Positions 23,908-32,663 of a stretch of DNA of 41,839 bases are shown one piece after another. Positions within the stretch are counted from its first letter, which is position 1, and each line of letters opens with the position of its first letter. A program made the translations under genes and the position numbers. This DNA is from an uncultured Mollicutes bacterium (GTDB taxonomy: Bacteria > Bacillota_I > Bacilli_A > UBA3375), in the NCBI GenBank assembly GCA_947313935.1, contig CAMZNW010000121.1, positions 1 through 41,839 of the forward strand, read 5' to 3'. The notes below the pieces were generated by a model that was given only the letters and a program-made list of their open reading frames with translations, had not been told where the DNA came from and searched no databases.

Positions 23908-24462
23908 ATGGGTGAAAATCAAGTGAAATCAACTAAGCCTGAAAATAAAAAGCGTAAAAACACGAATAGAAAACCTTTTAAAAAACAAGATAATTTTGAT
24001 GAAGTCGTAGTAACGATTAATCGAGTTGTTAAAGTAGTAAAAGGTGGACGTCGTTTTCGTTTTGCAGCTGTAGCTGTAGTTGGAGATCGTAAAGGTAATG
24101 TTGGATATGGAACTGGTAAAGCAAATGAAGTACCAGATGCTATTAAAAAAGCAATGAAAAATGCACGTGATAATATTATAAAAGTACATATGGTAGGAGC
24201 AACTTTACCGCAAGATATAATTGGTAAACATGATTCTGGGAAAGTATTATTAAAACCTGCAAAACCTGGTACAGGAATAATTGCTGGTGGTCCAGTACGT
24301 TCAGTATTAGAATTAGCTGGTTATTCAGATGTAGTATCAAAATCATTAGGTTCTAATACTCCAATAAATATGATTCGTGCTACTTTTGATGGATTAATGC
24401 GTTTAGAAACAAAAGAAACAACTGCAAAATTAAGAGATATAAATATTAATGATTTAGCATAA
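23908..24462 (+). CDS. rpsE: 30S ribosomal protein S5
   Basis: The 184-residue S5 has a short basic N-terminal tail, then VVKVVKGGRRFRFAAVAVVG, GYGTGKANEVPDAIKKA, and a C-terminal domain with GSNTPINMIRATFDGL. S5 is part of the mRNA entry helicase and an accuracy centre. Key loop residues look normal. TAGGAGG precedes the ATG. Confidence 0.97.
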   Translation: MGENQVKSTKPENKKRKNTNRKPFKKQDNFDEVVVTINRVVKVVKGGRRFRFAAVAVVGDRKGNVGYGTGKANEVPDAIKKAMKNARDNIIKVHMVGATLPQDIIGKHDSGKVLLKPAKPGTGIIAGGPVRSVLELAGYSDVVSKSLGSNTPINMIRATFDGLMRLETKETTAKLRDININDLA

Positions 24463-24476
24463 GAAAGGAGACGTTC

Positions 24477-24656
24477 ATGTCAGACTTAAAAATTACTTTA
24501 AGAAGAGGATTAGCTGGAAAAAGAAAAGATCAAATTGAAGTGGCGGCTTCTTTAGGGTTATGTAAAGCTAATCAAACAAAAATACACCCTAATAATGCAG
24601 CAACACAAGGAAAAATAAAAAAAATTTCACACTTAGTAACTGTTGAGGAAGTGTAA
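24477..24656 (+). CDS. rpmD: 50S ribosomal protein L30
   Basis: The ATG at 24477 follows AAAGGAG and opens a 59-codon frame. The product begins MSDLKITLRRGLAGKRKDQ, has a middle LGLCKANQTKIHPNNAA and ends HLVTVEEV, which is the L30 pattern (single ferredoxin-like fold). Position between rpsE and rplO is canonical. GRKQDQI-type residues are conserved as GKRKDQI. Confidence 0.95.
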   Translation: MSDLKITLRRGLAGKRKDQIEVAASLGLCKANQTKIHPNNAATQGKIKKISHLVTVEEV

Positions 24657-24669
24657 GGAAGGGGGCATT

Positions 24670-25113
24670 TTGAAATTACATGAGTTAAAATATACAGAAG
24701 GATCTAAACATGTTCGTAAACGTATTGGGCGTGGTACTGGTTCTGGTACTGGTGAAACTGCAGGACGTGGTATGCATGGACAAAATTCGCGTTCAGGTGG
24801 AGGAGTTCGATTAGGATTTGAAGGTGGACAAAATCCATTATATCGTCGTTTACCAAAACGTGGTTTTTCAAATCATCCATTTAAAACTACATATGCAACT
24901 ATTAATGTATCTCAATTAAATAAGTTTCAAAATGGAACAATTGTAACTCCAGAATTACTTATTGAAAGTGGTTTAATATCAAAAGAATTAGATGGAATTA
25001 AAATTTTAGGAAATGGAAAACTTGACAAAAAATTAACAGTTAAAGGTACAAAATTTTCTGCTGGAGCAATAAAATTAATTGAAGCGGCAGGCGGAGCTTG
25101 CGAGGTTAAATAA
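24670..25113 (+). CDS. rplO: 50S ribosomal protein L15
   Basis: The start is the TTG at 24670, set by AAGGGGGC upstream and by the L15 beginning MKLHELKYTEGS; an upstream ATG in frame overlaps rpmD and is rejected. The 147-residue product has the glycine-rich GRGTGSGTGETAGRG and GFEGGQNPLYRRLPKRGF near the start, typical of L15, a late assembly protein. The stop overlaps the secY ATG by one base. Confidence 0.96.
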   Translation: MKLHELKYTEGSKHVRKRIGRGTGSGTGETAGRGMHGQNSRSGGGVRLGFEGGQNPLYRRLPKRGFSNHPFKTTYATINVSQLNKFQNGTIVTPELLIESGLISKELDGIKILGNGKLDKKLTVKGTKFSAGAIKLIEAAGGACEVK

Positions 25114-26504
25114 TGAGTAATCTTAAAAAAATATTGACTAATAAAGTCACAAGAAATGCTATAGTTTATACATTATTTATATTATTCATATATAGAATAG
25201 GTTCTTTTGTAATTGCTCCAGGAATTAATACAATGGGATTATTTAAATTACAAGATATGTTAACAGCATCAGATATATCAACATTATTCAATTTTTTTGG
25301 TGGAGGAAGTATTGGGAGAATGACAGTATTTGCACTAGGTATTTCTCCATATATAACTGCATCAATAATAATTCAAATTTTAGAAAATGAATTAGTACCT
25401 TCAATGAATCAATGGAAACATCAAGGTGTTGAAGGACAAAATAAACGTTCAAATTATACAAAATATTTAGCAATACTTTTAGCATTTGTTCAAGCATTAG
25501 GTATAACTTTTGGTTTAGCATTAACAATATCTGATATAACTTTAATAGACGATAATCAACATGTATTACACGGAATATTAAAAGTTTTAAATTATATTCC
25601 ATTAAATTACTTTTTAGTAGCTTTGATTATGACTGCAGGTACAGCAATATTAATGTGGCTTGCTGATCGCATAACTGAAAAAGGTGTTGGAAATGGTATG
25701 TCAGTAATGATAATGGCCGGTATTCTATCACGCATGCCCACAGAAATGAATACAGCATATGCTTCAGTAAAAGAAGCAAGTGGGCGTGAAGCTTATATTG
25801 AGTTAATTCTTTGGATTATTGTCGGAATAATTACTCTAATGGTTATAATCATGGTTATTTATTATAACTTAGCTTATCGAAAAATATCTATTAATTATGT
25901 ACGTAGTGGAAATAAAGAAGCTCGTAAAAATAGTTATTTACCACTTAAATTAAATCCAGCTGGTGTAATACCTGTTATTTTTGCAGCTCCATTTTTATTA
26001 ATATTAAATTTAATATTAACTTGGGTATATGGAAATGTATCTATATTTACAAATGATGGAACTGTTGGGATGATAGAATCAATTTTACGTTCTTTTACTA
26101 GTTCAACAGGAAGTTATGCAGGAACTTATTATTGGGGAATTTATATTATAGTATATGCAAGTTTAATAATATTATTTAGTGTATTTTATTCTTATATACA
26201 AATGAATCCAGAAAATATGACTGAAAATTTAGAAAAACAATCAGCTTATGTTATCGGGGTTCGTCCAGGAGAAGATACTTTAGATTATTTTACTAAAACT
26301 ATTATTTACACTTCAATGTGGGGTGGAAGTATTTTAGCTTTTATTGCAATATTACCAATAATTATTTCTAATGTAACAGATATATCATCATTACAATTAC
26401 TAGGGACAGGATTAATAATTACAGTAAGTGTTATTGTACAAGTATATCAAGCAATGATAAACAAAATTGAAAGTAAAAAATATCGATATTTAATTGGTAA
26501 GTAA
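25113..26504 (+). CDS. secY: Protein translocase channel SecY
   Basis: This 463-residue, ten-helix membrane protein shows the SecY landmarks: FIYRIGSFVIAPGIN in helix 1, the plug region, ALGISPYITASIIIQIL in helix 2, GVGNGMSVMIMAGI, LKLNPAGVIPVIFA, and the cytosolic loop with VIGVRPGEDT. It forms the Sec pore with SecE and SecG, neither of which is here. Placement between rplO and adk is canonical. It is slightly longer than the roughly 430 residues of Bacillus because of the loop near residues 310-345. Confidence 0.97.
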   Translation: MSNLKKILTNKVTRNAIVYTLFILFIYRIGSFVIAPGINTMGLFKLQDMLTASDISTLFNFFGGGSIGRMTVFALGISPYITASIIIQILENELVPSMNQWKHQGVEGQNKRSNYTKYLAILLAFVQALGITFGLALTISDITLIDDNQHVLHGILKVLNYIPLNYFLVALIMTAGTAILMWLADRITEKGVGNGMSVMIMAGILSRMPTEMNTAYASVKEASGREAYIELILWIIVGIITLMVIIMVIYYNLAYRKISINYVRSGNKEARKNSYLPLKLNPAGVIPVIFAAPFLLILNLILTWVYGNVSIFTNDGTVGMIESILRSFTSSTGSYAGTYYWGIYIIVYASLIILFSVFYSYIQMNPENMTENLEKQSAYVIGVRPGEDTLDYFTKTIIYTSMWGGSILAFIAILPIIISNVTDISSLQLLGTGLIITVSVIVQVYQAMINKIESKKYRYLIGK

Positions 26505-26512
26505 GGAATAAC

Positions 26513-27166
26513 ATGAACTTAATAATTACTGGTTTACCAGGTGTTGGCAAAGGAACACAAGCTAATAAAATAGTAGAAAAATATGATGTGAAACATTTAT
26601 CAACAGGGGATTTATTTCGAAATGAAATAAAAAAAAATTCAGATAAAGGTCAAGAGTTAAAAAAGTATATGGATGCTGGAAATTTAGTACCTGATAAATT
26701 AACAATTGAAATTTTTAAAAATGAATTAGTAAAACCAATATATAAAAATGGATTTTTATTAGATGGATTTCCAAGAACGTTAGAACAATCAAGAGCATTC
26801 GATGAAATGTTAGTAGATGCTAATATTAAATTGGATGGAGTTATAGCTTTAGATTTAGCAGAAGATATAATTATAGAAAGAATAACTAATCGTTTAGTTT
26901 GTCCAAAGTGTGGAAAAACATATCATAAATTATATATAAAACCTAAAAAAACAGATTATTGTGATGTTTGTGATATGAAATTAATTCAACGTTCTGATGA
27001 TAAATTAGAAGCTATTGAAAATAGATTGAAGATTGCAAATAGTCAAACAAAACCTGTAATAGATCATTATAATGAAAAAAATTTAGTTAACTTTATAACT
27101 ATGAAAAAAACAGATGATACAAATGTTGTATTTTCAATGATAGAAAATGTCTTAGATCGATTATGA
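26513..27166 (+). CDS. adk: Adenylate kinase
   Basis: The 217-residue kinase has the P-loop GLPGVGKGTQ, the NMP-binding part LSTGDLFR, and DGFPRT. Its long LID carries a four-Cys zinc site (CPKCG and CDVCD), as in Gram-positive adenylate kinases. It interconverts AMP, ADP and ATP. It starts 8 nt after secY and overlaps map by 4 bp (ATGA), which also proves TGA is used as a stop. Confidence 0.97.
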   Translation: MNLIITGLPGVGKGTQANKIVEKYDVKHLSTGDLFRNEIKKNSDKGQELKKYMDAGNLVPDKLTIEIFKNELVKPIYKNGFLLDGFPRTLEQSRAFDEMLVDANIKLDGVIALDLAEDIIIERITNRLVCPKCGKTYHKLYIKPKKTDYCDVCDMKLIQRSDDKLEAIENRLKIANSQTKPVIDHYNEKNLVNFITMKKTDDTNVVFSMIENVLDRL

Positions 27167-27909
27167 TAACAATTAAAAGTCAACGAGAAATAGAAATAAT
27201 GCGTAAAGCTGGTATTATAGTTGGTAAATGTCATAATGAAATAGCAAAAATAATTAAACCAGGAATATCTTCAAATGAAATTAATAATTTAGTAGTTGAA
27301 ATTATTAAAAATGCAGGTGCAACACCTTCCTTTTTAGGTTATGGTGGTTTCCCAGCAGCTATATGTGCATCTAAAAATGAGCAAATAGTACATGGTTTTC
27401 CAAATGATATACCATTAAAAGAAGGAGATATTATTAGTATTGATATTGGAGCGACTTATAATGGATATGTTGCAGATAGTGCTTGGACTTATCCAGTTGG
27501 TAAAGTTTCAATAGAAGTAGAAAATTTACTGTTGAATACTAAACAAGCATTATTTGAAGGTCTTAATGTTATAAAAGAAGGTATACATCTATCAGATATA
27601 TCACATGCAATTGAGCTTCATGCAAAGAAATCAAATCTAAGTATTGTGCAAGAATTTGCTGGTCATGGTGTTGGAAGTAAATTGCATGAAGCTCCTGAAA
27701 TTTTAAATTATGGGTTACCTAATCGTGGTCCTATTTTAAAAGCTGGAATGACTCTTGCAATTGAACCAATGTTAAATTTAGGAACTCATCGAATTAAAAT
27801 AAGTAAAAATGGATGGGAAACTTCAACAGCTGATAAAAAGTATTCTGCACATTATGAACACTCAATTTTAGTAACTAAATTAGGTTATGAAATTTTAACT
27901 AAACAATAA
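27163..27909 (+). CDS. map: Methionine aminopeptidase type I
   Basis: The 248-residue M24 peptidase has all metal ligands in context: DIGATYNGYVADSAW (two Asp), GHGVGSKLHE (His), AIEPML (Glu) and the final Glu in HYEHSILVT. The substrate His is in EQIVHGFP. It removes the initiator Met from new proteins. It has no N-terminal zinc extension, so it is the short type Ia. Translation is coupled to adk through the ATGA overlap. Confidence 0.96.
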   Translation: MITIKSQREIEIMRKAGIIVGKCHNEIAKIIKPGISSNEINNLVVEIIKNAGATPSFLGYGGFPAAICASKNEQIVHGFPNDIPLKEGDIISIDIGATYNGYVADSAWTYPVGKVSIEVENLLLNTKQALFEGLNVIKEGIHLSDISHAIELHAKKSNLSIVQEFAGHGVGSKLHEAPEILNYGLPNRGPILKAGMTLAIEPMLNLGTHRIKISKNGWETSTADKKYSAHYEHSILVTKLGYEILTKQ

Positions 27910-27919
27910 GGGGTATTTG

Positions 27920-28135
27920 ATGAAACAAGAAGCAATTGAAATTGAAGCAGTTGTATTAGAAGTATTACCAAATACTATTTTTAAAGTTAAACTTGAAAAC
28001 GGTATGGAAATATTAGCACATATTTCTGGAAAAATAAGAAAAAATTATATTCGAATAATTCCAGGAGATAAAGTATTAGTAGAGTTATCACCATATGATT
28101 TATCAAAAGGGCGAATAACATATAGATTTAAATAG
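27920..28135 (+). CDS. infA: Translation initiation factor IF-1
   Basis: The ATG at 27920 follows AAGGGG; a TTG one codon earlier is less likely. The 71-residue OB-fold protein begins MKQEAIEIEAVVLEVLPN and has FKVKLENGMEILAHISGKIRKN and DLSKGRITYR, the IF-1 signature. IF-1 closes the A site during initiation. The gene ends in TAG and is followed after 8 nt by rpmJ. Confidence 0.97.
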   Translation: MKQEAIEIEAVVLEVLPNTIFKVKLENGMEILAHISGKIRKNYIRIIPGDKVLVELSPYDLSKGRITYRFK

Positions 28136-28143
28136 GAGGCACT

Positions 28144-28257
28144 ATGAAAGTAAGAGCATCTGTAAAACCAATTTGTGAAAAATGTAAAGTTATTAAAAGA
28201 AAAGGTGTTGTTCGTGTAATTTGTGACAACCCAAAGCATAAACAAAGACAAGGATAA
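28144..28257 (+). CDS. rpmJ: 50S ribosomal protein L36
   Basis: The 37-codon frame reads MKVRASVKPICEKCKVIKR and ends NPKHKQRQG. It has the zinc ligands C-x2-C, C and H of the C+ form of L36. TAGGAGG lies at good spacing. The position between infA and rpsM is canonical. Confidence 0.97.
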   Translation: MKVRASVKPICEKCKVIKRKGVVRVICDNPKHKQRQG

Positions 28258-28268
28258 TAGGAGGCTAA

Positions 28269-28634
28269 ATGGCACGTATTTCAGGAGTGGATATTCCACG
28301 TGAAAAAAGAATTATTATTGCATTAACATATATATATGGAATTGGAAAAACTAAATCTTCAGAAATTTTAAAAGCAGCAAATATATCTGAAGATATAAGA
28401 GTAAAAGATTTAACAGAAGACCAATTAAACTTAATTCGTTCTGAAGTTGAAAAAGAAAAAGTCGAAGGTGATTTACGTAGAGAAGTTAGTTTAAATATAA
28501 AACGATTAATGGAAATTGGTTCATATCGTGGAATTAGACATCGTCGTGGATTACCATCTCGTGGACAACATACAAAAAATAATGCTCGTACACGTAAAGG
28601 ACCTAAAAAAACTGTAGCAAATAAGAAAAAATAA
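28269..28634 (+). CDS. rpsM: 30S ribosomal protein S13
   Basis: The 121-residue S13 starts MARISGVDIPREKRI and ends with the basic tail RHRRGLPSRGQHTKNNARTRKG that touches P-site tRNA. ATAGGAGG precedes the ATG. Its DIPRE codons contain a CCACGTGAA that resembles parS by chance. Confidence 0.97.
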   Translation: MARISGVDIPREKRIIIALTYIYGIGKTKSSEILKAANISEDIRVKDLTEDQLNLIRSEVEKEKVEGDLRREVSLNIKRLMEIGSYRGIRHRRGLPSRGQHTKNNARTRKGPKKTVANKKK

Positions 28635-28656
28635 TTTATAATTAAAGGGGGTTTAT

Positions 28657-29037
28657 ATGGCTATTAAGAAATCAAAAAGAAAAGTAAAAAAACATGTTGA
28701 TTTTGGTGTTGCACACATCCATTCAACTTGGAACAATACAATAATTAATATAACAGATGAAAATGGTAATGCATTAGCTTGGGCAAGTGCTGGTGTTGTA
28801 GGTTATAAAGGTAGTAAAAAATCAACTCCATTTGCAGCTCAACAAGCAGCAGTAAAAGTAGCAGAAACAGTTCAAGCTATGGGAATGACTAAAGTTCGTG
28901 TTGAAACTAAAGGTTCAGGTCCAGGTCGCGATACTGCAATTAAAACAATTAAAGGTTTAGGAATTGAAGTAGTTTCTATTTTAAATAAAACTCCTAATCC
29001 TCATAATGGTTGTAGAGCACCTAAAAATAGACGATAA
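28657..29037 (+). CDS. rpsK: 30S ribosomal protein S11
   Basis: The 126-residue S11 contains HIHSTWNNTIINITD and the end GSGPGRDTAIKTIKG plus PHNGCRAPKNRR, the family signature for the 30S platform protein. AAAGGGGG precedes the ATG; the gap to rpsM is 22 nt. Confidence 0.97.
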   Translation: MAIKKSKRKVKKHVDFGVAHIHSTWNNTIINITDENGNALAWASAGVVGYKGSKKSTPFAAQQAAVKVAETVQAMGMTKVRVETKGSGPGRDTAIKTIKGLGIEVVSILNKTPNPHNGCRAPKNRR

Positions 29038-29051
29038 AAGGAGTTTATTAT

Positions 29052-30026
29052 ATGGCATTAGATTATAATTTTAATATGGTAGCACCTAAAGTCAAAGTAA
29101 AAAATGATCCAGATAATCAGTTTCATAAAACTATTATTGTTGAACCATTAGAAAATGGTTTTGGTGTTACTATCGGTAATGCACTTAGAAGAGTAGCACT
29201 TGCTTCTTTACCAGGTGGAGCAGTAAAACAAATAAGTATTGAAGGTATAGCACATGAATTTGATGTGTTACCTAGTATAGTTGAAGATATAACATCTGTT
29301 ATATTAGCAATTAAAAATTTGAATCTAAAAATTGAATTACAAGATCAAGATTATGTTTTAAAATTAAGTGCAAATAAGACCGGAATATTAACAGCTAATG
29401 ATATTGAATGTCCAGCTGGAGTTGAAGTAATTAATAAAGATTTAAAAATTGTTACATTAGCAGAAGATGTACCTTTTTATATGGAGTTAGTAGCTTCAAA
29501 AGGATTAGGATATATTTTGGCTGATACTCATCGAGGTAAAGAAAAACAAGCTAATATAATTTTTATCGATTCAATTTATACTCCAATTAAAAATTTTAGT
29601 TATTTTGTAGAAGATACTCGTGTAGGAAAAATAACAAATTTTGATAAGTTAATTATGGAAGTTACAACAAATGGAACAATTACACCAGAAGATTCAATTT
29701 CATATTGTTCGCATATAATTAAAAATCATTTACATATCCTAGAAAATATAGAGAATGCAATTGAAGAATCTGAAGTTTTTGAAATAAAACAAGAAGAATC
29801 AACAATCAATAAAAATAGTTTAGAAGATCAAGTAGCTACATCAATTGAAATATTAGAAATATCTAATAGAGCATATAATGGATTAAAAAGAGCAAATATT
29901 AATACAATTGAAGAATTATGTTTAAAAAGTAAGAAACAAATTGCTACACTTGATAATATTGGAGCAAAAACAATTGATGAAATAGAAAAGCAATTAGAAG
30001 AATTAGGTTATAGTTTAAAAATATAA
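29052..30026 (+). CDS. rpoA: RNA polymerase alpha subunit
   Basis: The 324-residue protein has the assembly domain (EPLENGFGVTIGNALRRVAL near residue 32) and an acidic linker near 235-250. The C-terminal domain holds two helix-hairpin-helix motifs (NRAYNGLKRANINTIEEL and LDNIGAKTIDEIEKQL), which bind UP elements and activators. AAAGGAG lies upstream. It is in its usual place between rpsK and rplQ. Confidence 0.97.
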   Translation: MALDYNFNMVAPKVKVKNDPDNQFHKTIIVEPLENGFGVTIGNALRRVALASLPGGAVKQISIEGIAHEFDVLPSIVEDITSVILAIKNLNLKIELQDQDYVLKLSANKTGILTANDIECPAGVEVINKDLKIVTLAEDVPFYMELVASKGLGYILADTHRGKEKQANIIFIDSIYTPIKNFSYFVEDTRVGKITNFDKLIMEVTTNGTITPEDSISYCSHIIKNHLHILENIENAIEESEVFEIKQEESTINKNSLEDQVATSIEILEISNRAYNGLKRANINTIEELCLKSKKQIATLDNIGAKTIDEIEKQLEELGYSLKI

Positions 30027-30035
30027 GGAGGATGT

Positions 30036-30440
30036 ATGTATAAATCAAAAGGTTATAGAAAACTTGGACGTACTTCTGCACATAGAAAAGCGTTATTAAG
30101 AAATCAAAATACTGATTTATTAATTAATGGTTCAATTATTACAACAACTGCAAAAGCTAAAGAATTGAGAAAAATAACAGAAAAAACAATTACATTAGCA
30201 AAAAAAGGTGATTTAACTGCTTATCGTAAAGCACAAACAATGATGCAAAAAACACTTGTTGGAACAAAAACAATTGAAGGTAAAAATGGAAGCCGTGAAG
30301 TTTCTCGAGATGCAGTTCAATTTGTTTTTGACGAAATAGGACCAAAATATATAGATCGTAATGGTGGATATACACGTATTACTAAATTAGGTAATCGTTC
30401 TGGTGATAATGCAGAATTAGCTAAAATAGAATTAGTTTAA
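30036..30440 (+). CDS. rplQ: 50S ribosomal protein L17
   Basis: The 134-residue L17 begins MYKSKGYRKLGRTSAHRKAL and has TTTAKAKELRKITEK and GGYTRITKLGNRSGDNAEL near the end, all diagnostic. The family is often nearer 120 residues, the extra being in the central basic part. It is the last gene of the operon and is followed by a good terminator. Confidence 0.97.
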   Translation: MYKSKGYRKLGRTSAHRKALLRNQNTDLLINGSIITTTAKAKELRKITEKTITLAKKGDLTAYRKAQTMMQKTLVGTKTIEGKNGSREVSRDAVQFVFDEIGPKYIDRNGGYTRITKLGNRSGDNAELAKIELV

Positions 30441-30459
30441 TTATAATATAAGTTATTTT

Positions 30460-30490
30460 AAAAATCATAACAAATAGTTATGATTTTTTT
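30460..30490 (+). terminator. Terminator of the S10-spc-alpha operon
   Basis: A perfect 12-bp stem (30460-30471 with 30477-30488) with a 5-nt loop ends in a T run, 20 nt after the rplQ stop. This is a standard intrinsic terminator and separates the operon from pnp, which has its own promoter. Confidence 0.88.
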
Positions 30491-30546
30491 ATATAAAATA
30501 AATAGAAAAAAGATAAAACTTTTAAACTTCAAAAAGATAAAAAAAA

Positions 30547-30555
30547 TGTTATAAT
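30547..30555 (+). promoter_or_regulatory. Extended -10 promoter of pnp
   Basis: TGTTATAAT at 30547-30555 is an extended -10 identical to those of rpsT, dnaN and gyrB, 20 nt before the pnp ATG. No good -35 is present. Confidence 0.7.
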
Positions 30556-30575
30556 ATAACTATGTTAGGAGTAAA

Positions 30576-32654
30576 ATGGATATATTTAACTTGAAATTTG
30601 GTAATCAAGTAATAAAAGCAACATTTAATAAATTTGCTAAACAAGCAGATGGTGCAGTAATGTTAGAATGTGAAAAAACACAAATATTAATAACAGTTGT
30701 AGCTTCAAAAAAAAAAGTAAATAATTCATTTTTTCCATTAACAATTAATTATGAAGAAAAATTATATGCATTAGGAAAAATACCTGGAAATTATCAACGT
30801 CGTGAAGGTAGACCTTCTGAAGAAGCAACTTTAGCAGCACGATTAATTGATCGTCCGATCCGTCCGATGTTTCCAGATGGATATAATAATGAAATTCAAA
30901 TTGTTTGTACAATAATGAGTTTAGATCATAAAATACTACCTGAAATATTATCTATAAATGGTTCTTCATTAGCTCTTTTAATTTCAGAAAATATTCCTTT
31001 TGAGGAAGCTATTGGAGCTGTACATATTGGATATATTGATAATGAATTTATTATTAATCCATCATTAGAAGAAAGAAAAGTATCTCAATTAAATTTAAAA
31101 ATGTCTGGAACTAGTACAGAAATTAATATGGTTGAAGCAGAAGCAAATGAATTAAGTGAAGATGTGATTATAGATGCATTATTATTTGGACATCAAGAAA
31201 TAAAAAAAATAGTAAAACAACAACAAGAAATTGTAAGTAAATTGGATATAAAAAAAGAAGTGTATATTAAAGAAAAAAATGTAGAATTCATAGAATATAA
31301 AAAATTTATAAGTGAAAATTATACAAAAAATATTAAAAATAGTTTAATGATAGTAGATAAATTAGATCGTAATATAGCATTAAATGATACTTTAGAAGCA
31401 TGTATTGAACAATTAACAAAAGAAAATTTAGTAGATGAAATTACTGAAATAAATAAAGCATATGAAGAAGTAAAAAAAGAAATATTTCGCAAATTAATTA
31501 TTGAAGAAAAATATCGTGTTGATGGAAGAAAAATAGATGAATTAAGAAAATTAACTTCAGAAGTAGATATTTTAAAATCTGCTCATGGGTCAGCAATGTT
31601 TACACGTGGACAAACTCAAGTTTTAAGTGTAATAACATTAGGTATGAAAAGTGATGCCCAAATTTTTGATGGATTAGAAGAAAAAACTCTTGAAACCTTT
31701 TTATTACATTATAATTTCCCTCCATATAGTGTTGGAGAAACTGGTAGAATTGGAGCTCCTGGTCGTCGTGAAATGGGACATGGACATTTAGCTCATATGG
31801 CAATAGCAAAAGTATTACCAAGTTTTGAAGAATTTCCATATATAATTAAAGCGACAAATGATGTGTTAGAATCGAATGGTTCTTCTTCACAAGCAACAAT
31901 TTGTGCTACGTCATTAGCTTTGATGCAAGCAGGAGTGCCAATAAAGAAACAAGTTGCTGGAATTGCAATGGGTTTGATTTCAGAAGGAGAAAAATATACT
32001 ATTTTAACAGATATTCAAGGATTAGAAGATCATTTGGGAGATATGGATTTTAAAGTTGCTGGAACTAGAGATGGAATATGCACAATCCAAATGGATATAA
32101 AAGTTAAAGGTATATCAAAAGAAATATTAACTGAAAGTTTAGCAGCTGCAAAAATTGCTCGTATGCAAATATTAGATAATATGGATAAAATAATTTGCAA
32201 ACCCAATATAGAGTTATCAAAAAATGCTCCAAAAACTACATCATTTAAAATAAAAGAAAATCAAATTAAACTTGTTATTGGACGAGGTGGAGAAATGATT
32301 AATAAAATTATTTCAGAAACTAATGTTAAAATAGATATTGAAGAAGATGGACAAGTATTTATTTATTCAAAAGATCAAATAATGATAAATAAAGCAAAAG
32401 AAATGATTCTTGTATTAACAAAAGAATTTATTGTAGGAGAAGAATATTTTGCAAAAGTTGTAAGAATAGAAAAATTTGGATGTTTTGTAAATATAAATAT
32501 ATATGATAAAGAAGCATTATTACATATTTCAGATTTATCTACAGAACGAATAGAAAAAGTAGAAGATGTAATAAATTTAAATGATTGTATTAAAGTAGTT
32601 ATTAAAGAAGTAGATGATAAAAATCGGATTAAAGTAAAATTAATTAAAGAATAG
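30576..32654 (+). CDS. pnp: Polyribonucleotide nucleotidyltransferase (PNPase)
   Basis: The 692-residue protein has two RNase PH domains joined by a helical part. The first contains GNYQRREGRPSEEA and RLIDRPIRPMFP; the second contains FLLHYNFPPYSVGE, GRREMGHGHLA and the catalytic DHLGDMDFKVAGT. A KH domain (VIGRGGEMINKI) and an S1 domain (FGCFVNINIYDKEALLHIS) follow. It degrades RNA phosphorolytically from the 3' end as a trimer. TTAGGAG lies before the ATG. rpsO, a frequent neighbour, is absent. Confidence 0.97.
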   Translation: MDIFNLKFGNQVIKATFNKFAKQADGAVMLECEKTQILITVVASKKKVNNSFFPLTINYEEKLYALGKIPGNYQRREGRPSEEATLAARLIDRPIRPMFPDGYNNEIQIVCTIMSLDHKILPEILSINGSSLALLISENIPFEEAIGAVHIGYIDNEFIINPSLEERKVSQLNLKMSGTSTEINMVEAEANELSEDVIIDALLFGHQEIKKIVKQQQEIVSKLDIKKEVYIKEKNVEFIEYKKFISENYTKNIKNSLMIVDKLDRNIALNDTLEACIEQLTKENLVDEITEINKAYEEVKKEIFRKLIIEEKYRVDGRKIDELRKLTSEVDILKSAHGSAMFTRGQTQVLSVITLGMKSDAQIFDGLEEKTLETFLLHYNFPPYSVGETGRIGAPGRREMGHGHLAHMAIAKVLPSFEEFPYIIKATNDVLESNGSSSQATICATSLALMQAGVPIKKQVAGIAMGLISEGEKYTILTDIQGLEDHLGDMDFKVAGTRDGICTIQMDIKVKGISKEILTESLAAAKIARMQILDNMDKIICKPNIELSKNAPKTTSFKIKENQIKLVIGRGGEMINKIISETNVKIDIEEDGQVFIYSKDQIMINKAKEMILVLTKEFIVGEEYFAKVVRIEKFGCFVNINIYDKEALLHISDLSTERIEKVEDVINLNDCIKVVIKEVDDKNRIKVKLIKE

Positions 32655-32663
32655 GAGAAAATT

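Noticed and set aside
28292..28307. A third parS-like site (TATTCCACGTGAAAAA) in rpsM
   Set aside because: It mismatches at three positions and is produced by codons of the conserved DIPRE motif of S13.
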